Notes: generated by a model from the letters alone, not told the origin. A stretch of DNA of 64,000 bases from Pseudomonadota bacterium (GCA_023419315.1 JAEZYE010000052.1:186001-250000), one strand, 5' to 3'; positions 34,207 through 44,766 are shown, counted from the first letter of the stretch. Translations and numbers: made by a program.

Positions 34207-35718
34207 ATGAGCACGCCTCCGCCGCTGCCCTCGACGGAATCGCGCCTGCATCCGCTTTCGTGGCTGTTCGTGCTGATCCAGCAGTTGAAGCAGTTCGTGC
34301 TGCCGCTGATCGCCGTGGTCGTGTTCGGCGGACGCAGCGCCGGTGGCGATCTGTGGGCCTGGATTGGCCCTTTGGTGGCGGTCGGCGTGCTGGTCATCCT
34401 CGCCGTCATTCACTACTTCACCTTCCGTTATCGGACCGGCGCTGACAGCCTGACCATCCGCAGTGGATGGCTGCACCGCAGCGTGCGTGAAATTCCGTTT
34501 GCACGCATCCACAACGTGGTGGTGCATCAATCACTGTTGCATCGCCTGTTCGGCGTGGCCGAAGTGCGGCTGGAATCGGCCGGCGGACAGAAGCCCGAAG
34601 CGGAAATGCGCGTGCTGGGCCTGTCGGCGGCCACGCAACTGGAAAACCTGATTCGCAATCGTGGTGCAGCCATGCCCACGGCGAACGGTGCTGCCGGCGC
34701 TGACGAACCCGCTTCGGACGTGCTGCTCGCGCTGTCCACTCCGGAAATACTGCGCCTGGGACTGATCTCCAATCGCGGACTGGTGATTGTGGCTGCGGCA
34801 TTCGGCGTGGCGTGGCAGATGCTGCCCGACCGGATGATGGCGGATCTGGTGGAGCGCTATGCGCGCGAAGCATTCGGCTATGCCAGTCATCTGCACTGGA
34901 GTTGGGTCGGCGCGGTCGGCACCGCCGCGGGCGCCCTCCTGGCTGCGCTGCTGCTCACGCGAGTGCTGTCGATCATCCAGTCGCTGCTGCAATTCCATGG
35001 CTTTCGCCTGACCGAAAGCGGACGCCGGCTGATGGTCGAACGTGGATTGCTGGCGCGCGTGCGCAGCAGCGTGTCGCGCCGCCGCATCCAGGCTTGGACG
35101 GTGCGCGAGAACCCGCTGCATCGCTGGTTCCATCGGCGCACGCTGCGGATCGACACCGCCGTGGCGCAGGGCAGCGGAGACGAGCGCGCGCTCAAGATTC
35201 TCGCCCCCATCGCCACGCCGGAGCGCTGCGATCACCTCATCGCCCATCTGCTGCCGGGCATGAGCTGGCCACCCGCACACTGGCGGCAGTGGCCCGGGCA
35301 CATCGTGTGGCGGCTCTGGTGGCCATCGCTGGCGTGGTCGTTGCTGTGGGCTGGGGTGGGAGCGGCGGCATGGAGCACATGGGCGCTGTGGCTGCTCGCG
35401 TGGCCGGTGGCGGCGCTCTATGTGGCACGGCGGAATGCGCAGCGCGCCGGCTATGCGCTGGATGATCGACTTGTCGCGGTGCGCGGCGGCGGCTGGTCGC
35501 GCTGGTGGCGCTTCGCCGAAATCGACAAGTTGCAGGCGCTGCGTCTCACGCGCTCGCCGATGGATCACTGGTGCGGCACTGCCACCCTCTGGCTCGATAC
35601 CGCCGGTGACCACGGGCTTGCTCCCCCGCTGCGCCTGCGCTTCCTGCAGGTGGATGACGCGACGCGGATGCAATCGCAACTGGCCGATGCGCTGTCGCGC
35701 CGTCGCCTCCGCTGGTGA
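34207..35718 (+). CDS. Membrane protein with repeated bacterial PH domains (YdbT-like)
   Basis: 503 residues with about six hydrophobic helices in pairs (near 28-70, 195-250 and 360-400), each pair followed by a bPH2/DUF304 module. The modules are visible as YRTGADSLTIRSGWLHRSVREIPFARIHNV, SGRRLMVERGLLARVRSSVSRRRIQAW, and GYALDDRLVAVRGG...IDKLQALRL. It forms a pair with the preceding single-module protein. An alternative TTG at 34201 overlaps the upstream stop. The next gene is convergent and its stop abuts this one. Confidence 0.87.
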   Translation: MSTPPPLPSTESRLHPLSWLFVLIQQLKQFVLPLIAVVVFGGRSAGGDLWAWIGPLVAVGVLVILAVIHYFTFRYRTGADSLTIRSGWLHRSVREIPFARIHNVVVHQSLLHRLFGVAEVRLESAGGQKPEAEMRVLGLSAATQLENLIRNRGAAMPTANGAAGADEPASDVLLALSTPEILRLGLISNRGLVIVAAAFGVAWQMLPDRMMADLVERYAREAFGYASHLHWSWVGAVGTAAGALLAALLLTRVLSIIQSLLQFHGFRLTESGRRLMVERGLLARVRSSVSRRRIQAWTVRENPLHRWFHRRTLRIDTAVAQGSGDERALKILAPIATPERCDHLIAHLLPGMSWPPAHWRQWPGHIVWRLWWPSLAWSLLWAGVGAAAWSTWALWLLAWPVAALYVARRNAQRAGYALDDRLVAVRGGGWSRWWRFAEIDKLQALRLTRSPMDHWCGTATLWLDTAGDHGLAPPLRLRFLQVDDATRMQSQLADALSRRRLRW

Positions 35719-36780
35719 TCAGCGCGCTGCAGGACCCCAATAGCCCAGATCACGGCGTATCTGCAGGCTGCGCAAACAGCCTCCGAACGGCTTCGCGTGC
35801 AGCGTGCCGAGTTCGCCGTCCAGAAAACGCTCCGTCGCCCGGATGACACGCTGCGAGGATCTGCCATCGCGGTATGGATGGATGGCCTCCGCATAATCGT
35901 TCAGCGCCCGCTGCAGTGTTTCCGACGGGGCGAACGCCTGCTCGAGCATCTCCGGCAGCTGCGCCGGGTCCTGGAAATCGATCATGTGGGGCTTGGGCGC
36001 ACGATTGCGGAATGTCACCACCGGTTTGCGCTGGACCACGAATTCGCTGACCACCGACGTGGTGTCGGCGACCAGCACGTCGGCCGCGCGTTCGGCGCTG
36101 ACGAGATCCTCGGTCTCGATGAAGCTGGCGTTCTCGCCTGCAAGCGCGCGATAGCGTTCGAACAACGCGGCGTCGCACTTGGGGTGCAACGTGAGGATCC
36201 AGTAGCGGTCACCGCGTGCGATCTCGCGCGCGATCATCTGGTGCAGATGCGGCGCTGCGCTCAAGCGCTCGGTGAAGGTGGACGCGAACATGACGATGGG
36301 CCGCCCGCCGGCCATCGCACGCAGGCGTTCGGCCAGTGCATCTTCGCCGGCAAACAGCAGATCGAGCTTGGGCCAGCCGGTCTCGACCACCTTGAAGTGG
36401 CCAGCCTCGGCCGCGAGCGCCTGGAACGGGGCGGTCGTCGCCGGCCCTTGCGTGCAATAGAGATCGAACATCCCGCGCACGCGGAAATGCCCGCGCGCGG
36501 CATCACGCTTTTCCACATTGAAGCCATGGAACAACTGCACCTTCGGGCCGCTGACGAAGGTCGGTGCCCAATTGGCCGCGCTGAACACCGCGCGAGGCCG
36601 CAGCGCCACCGCTTCGCGCGCGTTGTCGATGACACGCACCGGCGCACGCAGTCGTGCGTTTGCGGCGCCATCCACCAGCCACGCATGGACCGCGTGGCCC
36701 TGTGCTTGCAGCACGTCCGCCAGCGGCTGCAAGATGGGCAGCGCATAGCGTTCAGTCGCAAACAGAAGGTAATCCGCCAT
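35719..36780 (-). CDS. CDP-glycerol glycerophosphotransferase-like protein
   Basis: 353 residues from ATG 36780 (GAGGAA upstream). It resembles the TagB/TagF group: an N-terminal Rossmann-like part with LFHGFNVEKRD, ASTFTERLSAAPHL in the middle, ILTLHPKCDA, and a C-terminal nucleotide-binding block VADTTSVVSEFVVQRKPVVTFRN (compare the family's DYSS block). In Gram-negatives such enzymes decorate surface polysaccharides with glycerol phosphate or act as related polymerases. It starts 22 bases from a divergent glycosyltransferase gene. The exact donor and acceptor are unknown. Confidence 0.8.
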   Translation of the reverse strand: MADYLLFATERYALPILQPLADVLQAQGHAVHAWLVDGAANARLRAPVRVIDNAREAVALRPRAVFSAANWAPTFVSGPKVQLFHGFNVEKRDAARGHFRVRGMFDLYCTQGPATTAPFQALAAEAGHFKVVETGWPKLDLLFAGEDALAERLRAMAGGRPIVMFASTFTERLSAAPHLHQMIAREIARGDRYWILTLHPKCDAALFERYRALAGENASFIETEDLVSAERAADVLVADTTSVVSEFVVQRKPVVTFRNRAPKPHMIDFQDPAQLPEMLEQAFAPSETLQRALNDYAEAIHPYRDGRSSQRVIRATERFLDGELGTLHAKPFGGCLRSLQIRRDLGYWGPAAR

Positions 36781-36802
36781 CAACGCTTCCTCTTCGCAGC
36801 CC

Positions 36803-37588
36803 GTGCCGATTTCGGCCTGCATTATCACGTTTAACGAGGCCGACCGTATCGTCGATTGCCTCAAGTCGCTGTCTTTCTGCGACGACATCGTGGTGGTCGA
36901 CTCGCATTCCACGGATGCCACGGCCGCATTGGCCGAAGCTGCGGGCGCGCGCGTGTTGCAGCGCGCATTCACCGGTTTCCGCAGCCAGAAGCAGTTTGCG
37001 GTGGAGCAGGCGCAGCATGATTGGGTGCTGTGCCTGGATGCCGACGAACGCATCAGTCCGGAGCTGCGTACGGCCATCGAATCGGCACGCGCCGACGGAT
37101 TCAACGGAAAGGCGGGTTACCGCTTTGCCCGGCTTTCACAGTACTTCGGCCGATTCCTGCGCCACGGCAACGCCTATCCCGACCGCGTGGTGCGCCTGTT
37201 CGATCGCCGGCGCGGCGGTTGGCGCGGCAAGCGCGAGGTGCATGAAGCCGCGAGTGTGGATGGCGAGGTCGGTGCACTTCGCGGCGATCTGATCCACTTT
37301 CCCTATCGGTCGTTCGAGCAGCAGCTCACCAAGACGCAGCGTTATGCACGGATGATGGCCGAGCACGATTTCGCACGCGGCAAGCGCGCCACCCTGGGCA
37401 AGCTGGTGCTCGCGCCGGCCTGGCGTTTCTGGCGCGGATTCCTGTTTCGTGGCGGTTTCCGCGATGGCTGGCACGGGCTCGTCTATGCCTACGTGCGCGC
37501 GAATTACGTCCGCCAGAAAACCATCATGCTGTGGATGTTGCAGAACGGTTATCCGGTCACGACACCCACGGATCCGGAAGGACGCTGA
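36803..37588 (+). CDS. Family 2 glycosyltransferase, LPS-core type (KdtX/WaaE-like)
   Basis: 261 residues from GTG 36803. It has a GT-A fold with ACIITFNEADRI, the donor-site DDIVVVDSHSTD and the metal-binding LCLDADERI. The C-terminal half has the LSQYFGRFLRHG...DRVVRLFDRR...EVHE and RGGFRDGWHGLVYA blocks typical of the WaaE/KdtX group, which adds glucose to the inner core heptose. It is the first gene of the rightward glycan cluster; the asparagine synthase gene follows after two bases. The start is tight against the divergent gene and no clear ribosome site is visible. Confidence 0.87.
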   Translation: MPISACIITFNEADRIVDCLKSLSFCDDIVVVDSHSTDATAALAEAAGARVLQRAFTGFRSQKQFAVEQAQHDWVLCLDADERISPELRTAIESARADGFNGKAGYRFARLSQYFGRFLRHGNAYPDRVVRLFDRRRGGWRGKREVHEAASVDGEVGALRGDLIHFPYRSFEQQLTKTQRYARMMAEHDFARGKRATLGKLVLAPAWRFWRGFLFRGGFRDGWHGLVYAYVRANYVRQKTIMLWMLQNGYPVTTPTDPEGR

Positions 37589-37590
37589 CG

Positions 37591-39507
37591 ATGTGCGGCA
37601 TTGCCGGTGCGTGGTCACCCCGCTCCCGTCGCGTCGAAGACGACTTGCATGCGCTCGGCAAGCGCATGGGCATGGCGATTGCGCATCGAGGCCCGGACGA
37701 CGAAGGCGTCTGGCTGGATGCCGACGCCGGCATCGTCCTGTCGCATCGTCGTCTGGCGATTGTTGATCTGAGTCCGGAAGGGCATCAGCCGATGATCTCG
37801 GCGAGTGGCCGCTGGACCCTGGTGTTCAATGGCGAGGTGTACAACCACCGCGAGCTGCGCGCACGGCTGGTCGGGCTCGGATGCAGCTTCCACGGCCATT
37901 CGGACACCGAAGTGCTGCTTGCCGCCATCGAACAGTGGGGCGTGCAGGCGGCGCTGGATTCCAGCAACGGCATGTTCGCCATCGCGGCCTGGGATCGGCA
38001 GGAACGTCGGCTCTGGCTGGCGCGCGATCGCGTCGGCAAGAAGCCGCTCTATTACGGTTGGGCCACCGACGGTACGTTCCTGTTCGGCAGCGAGCTGTCC
38101 GCGCTGCAGGTCCATCCTGCGCTCGACAAGCAGGTCGATCCGGATGCCCTGGCGTTGCTGCTGCGCCTGGACTACATCCCCGCGCCGTATTGCATCCTGC
38201 GCAGCGTGCACAAACTGCGCGCGGGTGCGCTGCTGTCGCTGGGCGAAAGCGACGCGTGCAATGGCGCGGCGCATGATCCCGAACGCGATACGACGCTGTG
38301 GTGGAACGCCCGCGAGCGGCAGGAACACGCCATCGCGCATGCGTTCCGCGGCAGCGAAGCCGAAGCGCTCGACGCGTTCGATGCGCTGCTGTCCAACGCA
38401 GTCGGGCTGCGCATGGAAGCCGACGTCCCGCTGGGCGCGTTTCTGTCCGGCGGCACCGATTCTTCGCTGGTGACGGCACTGATGCAGGCGCAGTCCTCGC
38501 GTCCGGTGCGCAGCTTTTCGATCGGTTTCGACAACGCGGTGCACGACGAGAGCGCGCACGCGGCGGCGGTCGCACGGCACCTGGGTACGGATCACACCGA
38601 ACTCCGTGCCGATGGGCAGGCGGCGCTGGCGCTGGTGCCGGCCATGGCGACGGTGTTCGACGAACCCTTTGCCGACTCGTCGCAGTTGCCGATGGCGTTG
38701 CTGTGCCGCCTGGCGCGCCGTCATGTGACGGTGGCGCTGTCCGGCGATGGCGGCGATGAACTGTTTTTCGGTTACGGCCGGTATGCGCGCGCGTTGCGCA
38801 ACGAGCGGCTGCTGTCGGGTTTCCCCCGTACCTGGCTCGCACGGTGGGCCGGCGAGCCGGGCGAAGCGGCGCGACTGGGCGGACTTGCGGCGCTGCGTTC
38901 GGAAGCCGGCGCGGTCGATCTGCAGGCCGTCGCACGCAATCGCGTCAGCCGCTGGCGACAGCCCGAAAGCGTGGTGCGGGGGGCACGGAGGCTGCCCACC
39001 GCTTACGACGACCCGCGCGCCGTGCCGCGCAATGGCACCGCTGCCGACACGCTGATGGCCCTTGATTTCGCCTGCTACCTGCCCGAGGACATCCTCACCA
39101 AGGTCGACCGGCCCAGCATGGCGGTCGCGCTCGAGGCGCGCGCGCCGCTGCTCGACTGGCGCTGCGTGGAGTTCGCCTGGTCGGTTCCGCAATCGATGAA
39201 GCAGCGCGGCGATACGCTCAAGCATCTGCCCAAGCAACTGCTGCGCCGTTACCTGCCCGAATCCCTGGTGGTGCGGCCGAAGTCCGGCTTCGGCGCGCCC
39301 GTGGGTGACTGGCTGCGCGGGCCGCTGCGTGATTGGGCCGAAAGCCAGCTCGATGAGCGTCGGCTGCGGGAAGAGGGCCATTTCGACGCCGCAACGATTC
39401 GCCATCTCTGGCAGGACTTCCTGAACGGTCAGCGCAGGTGGCATACCCACTTGTGGGGCGTGCTCATGTTCCAGGCCTGGCTGGAACCCCGTCACCGCCG
39501 CGTCTGA
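37591..39507 (+). CDS. asnB: Asparagine synthase (glutamine-hydrolysing), glycan-cluster type
   Basis: 638 residues. The N-terminal glutaminase domain begins with the nucleophile Cys2 (MCGIAG), with HRGPDDEG and FNGEVYNHREL. The synthetase domain has the PP-loop FLSGGTDSS (Ser286) and ALSGDGGDELFFGYGRY. GGAAGGA precedes the ATG. Similar AsnB paralogues recur in exopolysaccharide and O-antigen clusters, where they amidate a sugar carboxylate or an unknown acceptor rather than free aspartate. Its coupling to the glycosyltransferase gene suggests that role here (inference). Confidence 0.9.
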   Translation: MCGIAGAWSPRSRRVEDDLHALGKRMGMAIAHRGPDDEGVWLDADAGIVLSHRRLAIVDLSPEGHQPMISASGRWTLVFNGEVYNHRELRARLVGLGCSFHGHSDTEVLLAAIEQWGVQAALDSSNGMFAIAAWDRQERRLWLARDRVGKKPLYYGWATDGTFLFGSELSALQVHPALDKQVDPDALALLLRLDYIPAPYCILRSVHKLRAGALLSLGESDACNGAAHDPERDTTLWWNARERQEHAIAHAFRGSEAEALDAFDALLSNAVGLRMEADVPLGAFLSGGTDSSLVTALMQAQSSRPVRSFSIGFDNAVHDESAHAAAVARHLGTDHTELRADGQAALALVPAMATVFDEPFADSSQLPMALLCRLARRHVTVALSGDGGDELFFGYGRYARALRNERLLSGFPRTWLARWAGEPGEAARLGGLAALRSEAGAVDLQAVARNRVSRWRQPESVVRGARRLPTAYDDPRAVPRNGTAADTLMALDFACYLPEDILTKVDRPSMAVALEARAPLLDWRCVEFAWSVPQSMKQRGDTLKHLPKQLLRRYLPESLVVRPKSGFGAPVGDWLRGPLRDWAESQLDERRLREEGHFDAATIRHLWQDFLNGQRRWHTHLWGVLMFQAWLEPRHRRV

Positions 39508-39510
39508 AGC

Positions 39511-39528
39511 GGCCCGCAGTGGGCCTTT
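39511..39528 (+). terminator. Short hairpin after the asparagine synthase gene
   Basis: GGCCC-GCAGT-GGGCC followed by TTT, three bases after the stop codon. The stem is only five base pairs, so it is at most a weak intrinsic terminator. Confidence 0.35.
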
Positions 39529-39621
39529 CCACCGCATCGCTTTCCCTGCTCCCGACGAGGCGACAGCCTCCGGTGCTCCGGAAGACCGCAGCGCGTTCCT
39601 CGGCGTCCGGCCCGCAGGCTG

Positions 39622-39627
39622 TAAAAT
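39622..39627 (+). promoter_or_regulatory. Possible -10 box before the UDP-glucuronate decarboxylase gene
   Basis: TAAAAT, about 54 bases before the ATG at 39681, in an otherwise GC-rich 173-base gap. No convincing -35 is seen. Confidence 0.35.
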
Positions 39628-39680
39628 GCCTCGCGTTGGTGCCTGTGCCATCCCCCCACTGCAGCCCGCCAGGACTCTTG

Positions 39681-40627
<947 letters not shown>

Positions 40628-40631
<4 letters not shown>

Positions 40632-41533
40632 CCAGCTTCGCGGTCATCATCACCAACTACAACTACCGCCTGTTCGTTGCCGAAGCCGTGGACAGCGCGC
40701 TCGCGCAGACGCATGCGCCCGCGCAGATCATCGTCGTGGATGACGGTTCGACCGATGGTTCGCGCGAGTTGCTGCAGGAGCGTTATGGCGCGGATCCGCG
40801 CGTGACGCTGCTGTTCGGCGAAAACGGCGGCCAGCTGGCGGCGTTCCAGCGCGGCGTGGCGGCCGCGCAGGCCGACGTCGTGGCCTTCCTGGACGCCGAT
40901 GATCGCTGGGAGCCGCGCTACCTGGAACAGCTCGCCGCGCTGTATGACGCACGCAAGGACGTGGATTTCGTTTTCTCGGACGTCGCATTGTTCGGTACCG
41001 AGACTCGACGCATCGCATGGGCTCAGCGAGCAGTGGATCTTGGCTATACGACGATCAGCACCTATGCCCTTACCCATTGGTATGGAGCGCCGACTTCGGC
41101 ATTGTCGCTGCGTCTGTCTGTGGCGCGCCGCACGCTGGATGTGCCCGAGCATCTGATCAAGACCTGGCGCCTGTCTGCGGACAATTGCCTCGTCTACGGC
41201 GCCAGCCTTTTCGGGGCACGCAAGTACTTCCTTCCGACTGGCGCAGTTTTCTATCGCATCCATGGCGGCAATGGATGGTGGTCCCATCAGAACGCGACCG
41301 CAACGTTCCGCAATCTGCTGCATTCCCGCGGGTTGATTAACCACTACGCCCGCATCGCCGGCCTCGACGATTCATGCCTTGAGCTCGCGAAACTCGAATA
41401 CAAGACCAAGCCGGATCCCGACTGGGCGGAGGCGCGCCGCTACATCGATCTCTGCTGGCGCGCCCGCGTGCCCTGGTGGAAGCGAGTCGAGCGCATCGTC
41501 AGCATCCTTCGCAGTCCCAAACGCCACGACTGA
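40628..41533 (+). CDS. Family 2 glycosyltransferase
   Basis: 301 residues. A GT-A domain in the first 120 residues has VIITNYNYRLF, QIIVVDDGSTDGS, and the metal-binding VAFLDADDRWEP. The C-terminal 170 residues carry no second domain, apart from an HGGNGWWSHQN segment that may bind the acceptor. There is no membrane helix. It is translationally coupled to the UDP-xylose synthase-like gene (4-base overlap), so it may use UDP-xylose or UDP-glucuronate, but the donor is not proven. G+C begins to drop in the second half of this gene. Confidence 0.88.
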
Positions 41534-41551
41534 ATCCTCAGCACCGCGATC

Positions 41552-42775
41552 ATGCGCAAGCGTCGCTCGAACAAGGTGTCTCCAGATTCACGCACCCACG
41601 CGAAGGACGCTCCGCAATGGTTGACCCCGCTTTCCGGCATCTCCCGCAACATCCTTTTGCTGGGCCTGGCGGCACTCGTGGCTGGAATGTGCGCGCTACC
41701 CGCCGGACCTTCCTTCAATCCATCAAAGCCCTATCAGTACTTGCTGGCCTTCACGCTTTATCTACCCGCACTGGTCATCGGCCTTCATCAGCCCAAGCGA
41801 TGGTGGATGCTGCTTTCACGTCCACCGATGATGTGGTTGATAGCTCTGATGGCGTGGGGCGCGGTGACATTGGCGTGGACCGATGCCTCCCGGCCCGTTG
41901 ACGAGGCGTTGCGCCTGCTTGCGATTCTCGTGTTTCTGTTCGCGTGGCACCATGGCATGGGCTCCGACGCACAACGTCTGCAGCGTCTGCTGCTTGCCTG
42001 TTCGTGCATGCTGGCCGTTGCCGCCATTGCCGGGATGGTCCGACTGAAGTCCGCTCCGCCCACAGATGGCCGACTGTCTGGACTGGGAGTCATGGCCAAC
42101 CCCAACCTGTTTGCGGCCGCGCTCTCCATGGGCGTGCTCTGGCTCGTGCCATGGCGCATGTCCAACACGGCGCGCAACGTATCAAGAGCGGTCTTGGCAC
42201 TGATATTGCTGGTTGGCGTGTTTCTGACGGACTCGCGTAGCGCGATGGCCGCATTGCTGGTGGCATTGATGATCCTGTTTTGGCTGGCAAACGATCGCAT
42301 CCATCGCGCTCTGGCCGCCGCACTTGCGTTGATGGCCCTGACGACAGTTGCATTCGAGTACTCCGATATCATCGCCAGAGGCTGGTCGTTTCGGCCCGCC
42401 ATCCTTGTGCGTTCCTGGGATCTTTTCGTGCAGCATCCCTGGACCGGCCACGGTCTCGGTGCAACGATGCTGCTCCCTGTCGAAGGCGACTTGCATACGC
42501 ACACACACAATCTGACGATGCAACTGGGGGTCGAACTTGGCATTCCCGGCGTCACGCTATGGTGGATTGCATGGTGCATCGTCGGCCATCGCGCCTGGCG
42601 AGCCCGTGTCGACGTCGTCGGTCGCCTGGTCTTCGGCTCGTGGGTCTTCGCAACATTGCTGGTCCAGTTCGATCTGCCGCATCTTCTGGACAGTCCGCGC
42701 CCGGGCTGGTTGATGCTGTGGTTTCCCTTCGCAATAAGCCTGTCGTTACCGGCTCCCCATCTAGAAGATCCATGA
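41552..42775 (+). CDS. O-antigen ligase/polymerase-like membrane protein (Wzy_C domain)
   Basis: 407 residues with about ten hydrophobic helices. The Wzy_C/WaaL landmarks are the ANPNLFAAAL stretch, a helix with LTDSRSAMAAL, and the large periplasmic loop with DLFVQHPWTGHGLGAT and the HTHTHNLTMQLGVELGIPG block, whose HNxxLQ-like histidine is essential in ligases. It either joins repeat units or moves the polymer to lipid A-core. Its stop overlaps the start of the next glycosyltransferase gene by four bases. Base composition is clearly less GC-rich than the flanking housekeeping genes. Confidence 0.87.
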   Translation: MRKRRSNKVSPDSRTHAKDAPQWLTPLSGISRNILLLGLAALVAGMCALPAGPSFNPSKPYQYLLAFTLYLPALVIGLHQPKRWWMLLSRPPMMWLIALMAWGAVTLAWTDASRPVDEALRLLAILVFLFAWHHGMGSDAQRLQRLLLACSCMLAVAAIAGMVRLKSAPPTDGRLSGLGVMANPNLFAAALSMGVLWLVPWRMSNTARNVSRAVLALILLVGVFLTDSRSAMAALLVALMILFWLANDRIHRALAAALALMALTTVAFEYSDIIARGWSFRPAILVRSWDLFVQHPWTGHGLGATMLLPVEGDLHTHTHNLTMQLGVELGIPGVTLWWIAWCIVGHRAWRARVDVVGRLVFGSWVFATLLVQFDLPHLLDSPRPGWLMLWFPFAISLSLPAPHLEDP

Positions 42776-43593
42776 AGATTTCGCTCGTCATCCTCACCTA
42801 CAACTGGCCGCAGGCCTTGGATCGAGTGCTGGACTGCGTGGCTCGCCAATGCCGTCCACCCGATGAGATCGTCATTGCAGACGACGGTTCGGGCATGGAA
42901 ACCCGCGCGCTCATCGAACGCTGGCATGCGTGTCTCGATATCCCGATACAGCACATATGGCAGCCGGACACGGGCTTTCGTGCGGCACGCGCACGCAATC
43001 GCGGCATTGCCGCCAGTCGGGGGGATTACGTGATCCTCTTGGACGGGGACATGCTCATCCACCCCCATTTCGTCGCCGATCACGAACAGCTGGCGGAGCG
43101 GGGCTTCTTTCTGCAGGGTGGCCGGCTGAAGGCTACTGTCCGCGAGAGCGAGCGCCTCCTCGGTGGCGGCGCGCCTGTCTATACGCCATGGGGTGACTTC
43201 GACTTTGACGAGTTCGATGGTACGCGGCGTCAGTATGCATTCCGTCAACCAGCGCTCGCACGCTGGAAAGCCCGTTCACGCAATGGCGGCCGAGTCATGA
43301 GCTGCAACATGAGCTTCTGGCGTGATGATCTGCTTCTCGTCAATGGCTTTGATGAGCGCATGGAAGGCTATGGGGCCGAAGACCGCGAACTTGCCGCGCG
43401 CGCGGAAAACTCCGGTCTACGCAGGCGCGCCCTGAAGTGGGCTGCATTGGCAGTGCATCTCTGGCACAACTCGCGCGCGCCACCTGATGTGGATGACATG
43501 ACCCTTCCGAACAACCGATTGTTCCAGGCGACGCGCGCCCTCGGCATCATTCGTTGTGAGCGGGGCATCGACGGACATACTGATCTGTTGTGA
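42772..43593 (+). CDS. Family 2 glycosyltransferase with C-terminal galactosyltransferase-type segment
   Basis: 273 residues. The N-terminal GT-A half has SLVILTYNWPQAL, EIVIADDGSG, GFRAARARNRGIAASRGDYVILLDGDM. The second half carries GGRVMSCNMSFWRDDLLLVNGFDERMEGYGAEDRELAAR, the pattern of the Glyco_transf_7C (galactosyltransferase C-terminal) family. The acidic ED pair there probably activates the acceptor. It is coupled to the O-antigen ligase-like gene by an ATGA overlap. The donor sugar is unknown. Confidence 0.9.
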   Translation: MKISLVILTYNWPQALDRVLDCVARQCRPPDEIVIADDGSGMETRALIERWHACLDIPIQHIWQPDTGFRAARARNRGIAASRGDYVILLDGDMLIHPHFVADHEQLAERGFFLQGGRLKATVRESERLLGGGAPVYTPWGDFDFDEFDGTRRQYAFRQPALARWKARSRNGGRVMSCNMSFWRDDLLLVNGFDERMEGYGAEDRELAARAENSGLRRRALKWAALAVHLWHNSRAPPDVDDMTLPNNRLFQATRALGIIRCERGIDGHTDLL

Positions 43594-43644
43594 ATGTCCT
43601 CGTCCCTCAAGTAGAGGGTGGCACCTGCAAACCCGAGTTCTCCA

Positions 43645-44766
43645 ATGAAAGTGCTCTACACGAATTTCCATGAAGGTTCCGGTGGTGGTCATACCACGTA
43701 CGTGCGCGAACTCGCGAAGGGGCTGATTGCGGATCATGCGATCCATGTTGCTGCGCCTGCAGGCAGTCGTCTGCTGGAGGAGGCTGCAGGCATTCCCGGC
43801 GTGCAGGCTTTCGCACAGTCATTTCCCAATGGCCTAAGGCTCGCGAAATGGCGCGCCCGCCGCCGCCTGCACGCTTACCTTCGTGCGCATGCCTTCGACA
43901 TCATCCATGTCAATGGCTCGGCCGATCACAGGCTTGTCATGGCTGCCGTCTCCGGTCTTCCGCGCAGGCCTCACATCGTGCTGACCAAGCACAACACCAA
44001 ATCGCTCAAGGGTCTGCAGCATGTCTGGCGCGCGTGGCGCGGAACTGACAAGGTGATTGCCGTGTGCGAATTCGTGCGCAATCAGCTTCTCGACACACCG
44101 TACAGGCGCTGCACGCCGGAAACCGTATACAACGGTGTGGATACGTACGCGTTTTCACCATGGTCTGTCGAAGCCGCAGCTGCGGAGCGACTGAAGCTTT
44201 GCCCGGATGGGGCTACCCTGCTCATCGGAAGCAGTGCAGGAACAGCCGATTACAAGGGATGGACGGACCTTGTCCCCGCGCTGCAACTTCTGGACGCATC
44301 TGAAAGGCAACAGATCCGCATAGCCATTGCCGGACACACTCCATCGAAATCGCAGCGCGAGTTGATTGCGCAGGCGGGGCTGGAACAGAACTTCATCTTC
44401 CCTGGCCTGCTGGCGGACGTGCGTCCCATGATCGCGGCGCTCGACGCCGGATTCGTTCTGTCATATGACATCGAGACGATTTCTTTTGCATGCCGGGAAA
44501 TGATGGCCATGGGCAAACCGGTGATGGTCACGCGATATGGCGGCCTTCCGGAGAACATCCACGAAGATGAGGATGGATGGGTAGTTCCTGTACATGGAGT
44601 CGAAGCCATGGCAGCACGACTCCGTTGGATGTTGCGCGAGCGCCCGGCACTTGAATCGATGGGAAAGCAGGCTTGCGAACATGCCGCCCACGAGTTCGGC
44701 ATACAGCATTTTGTGACTGGCACCTCGGGCGTCTACGACGCTTTGATGCAATCTTCCGCTCGCTAG
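43645..44766 (+). CDS. Family 4 (GT-B) glycosyltransferase
   Basis: 373 residues, a GT-B fold. The N-terminal domain starts MKVLYTNFHEGSGGGHTTYVREL, a glycine-rich donor loop. DKVIAVCEFVRNQLL and VYNGVDTYAFSP mark the domain junction. The C-terminal donor domain has FPGLLADVRPMIAALDAGFVLSY and the EX7E-like stretch around ETISFACREMMAMGKPVMVTRYGGLPE. The gene is strikingly AT-richer than neighbours: for example 44461-44520 has 29 G+C in 60 bases. That fits O-antigen genes acquired horizontally. Confidence 0.9.
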   Translation: MKVLYTNFHEGSGGGHTTYVRELAKGLIADHAIHVAAPAGSRLLEEAAGIPGVQAFAQSFPNGLRLAKWRARRRLHAYLRAHAFDIIHVNGSADHRLVMAAVSGLPRRPHIVLTKHNTKSLKGLQHVWRAWRGTDKVIAVCEFVRNQLLDTPYRRCTPETVYNGVDTYAFSPWSVEAAAAERLKLCPDGATLLIGSSAGTADYKGWTDLVPALQLLDASERQQIRIAIAGHTPSKSQRELIAQAGLEQNFIFPGLLADVRPMIAALDAGFVLSYDIETISFACREMMAMGKPVMVTRYGGLPENIHEDEDGWVVPVHGVEAMAARLRWMLRERPALESMGKQACEHAAHEFGIQHFVTGTSGVYDALMQSSAR

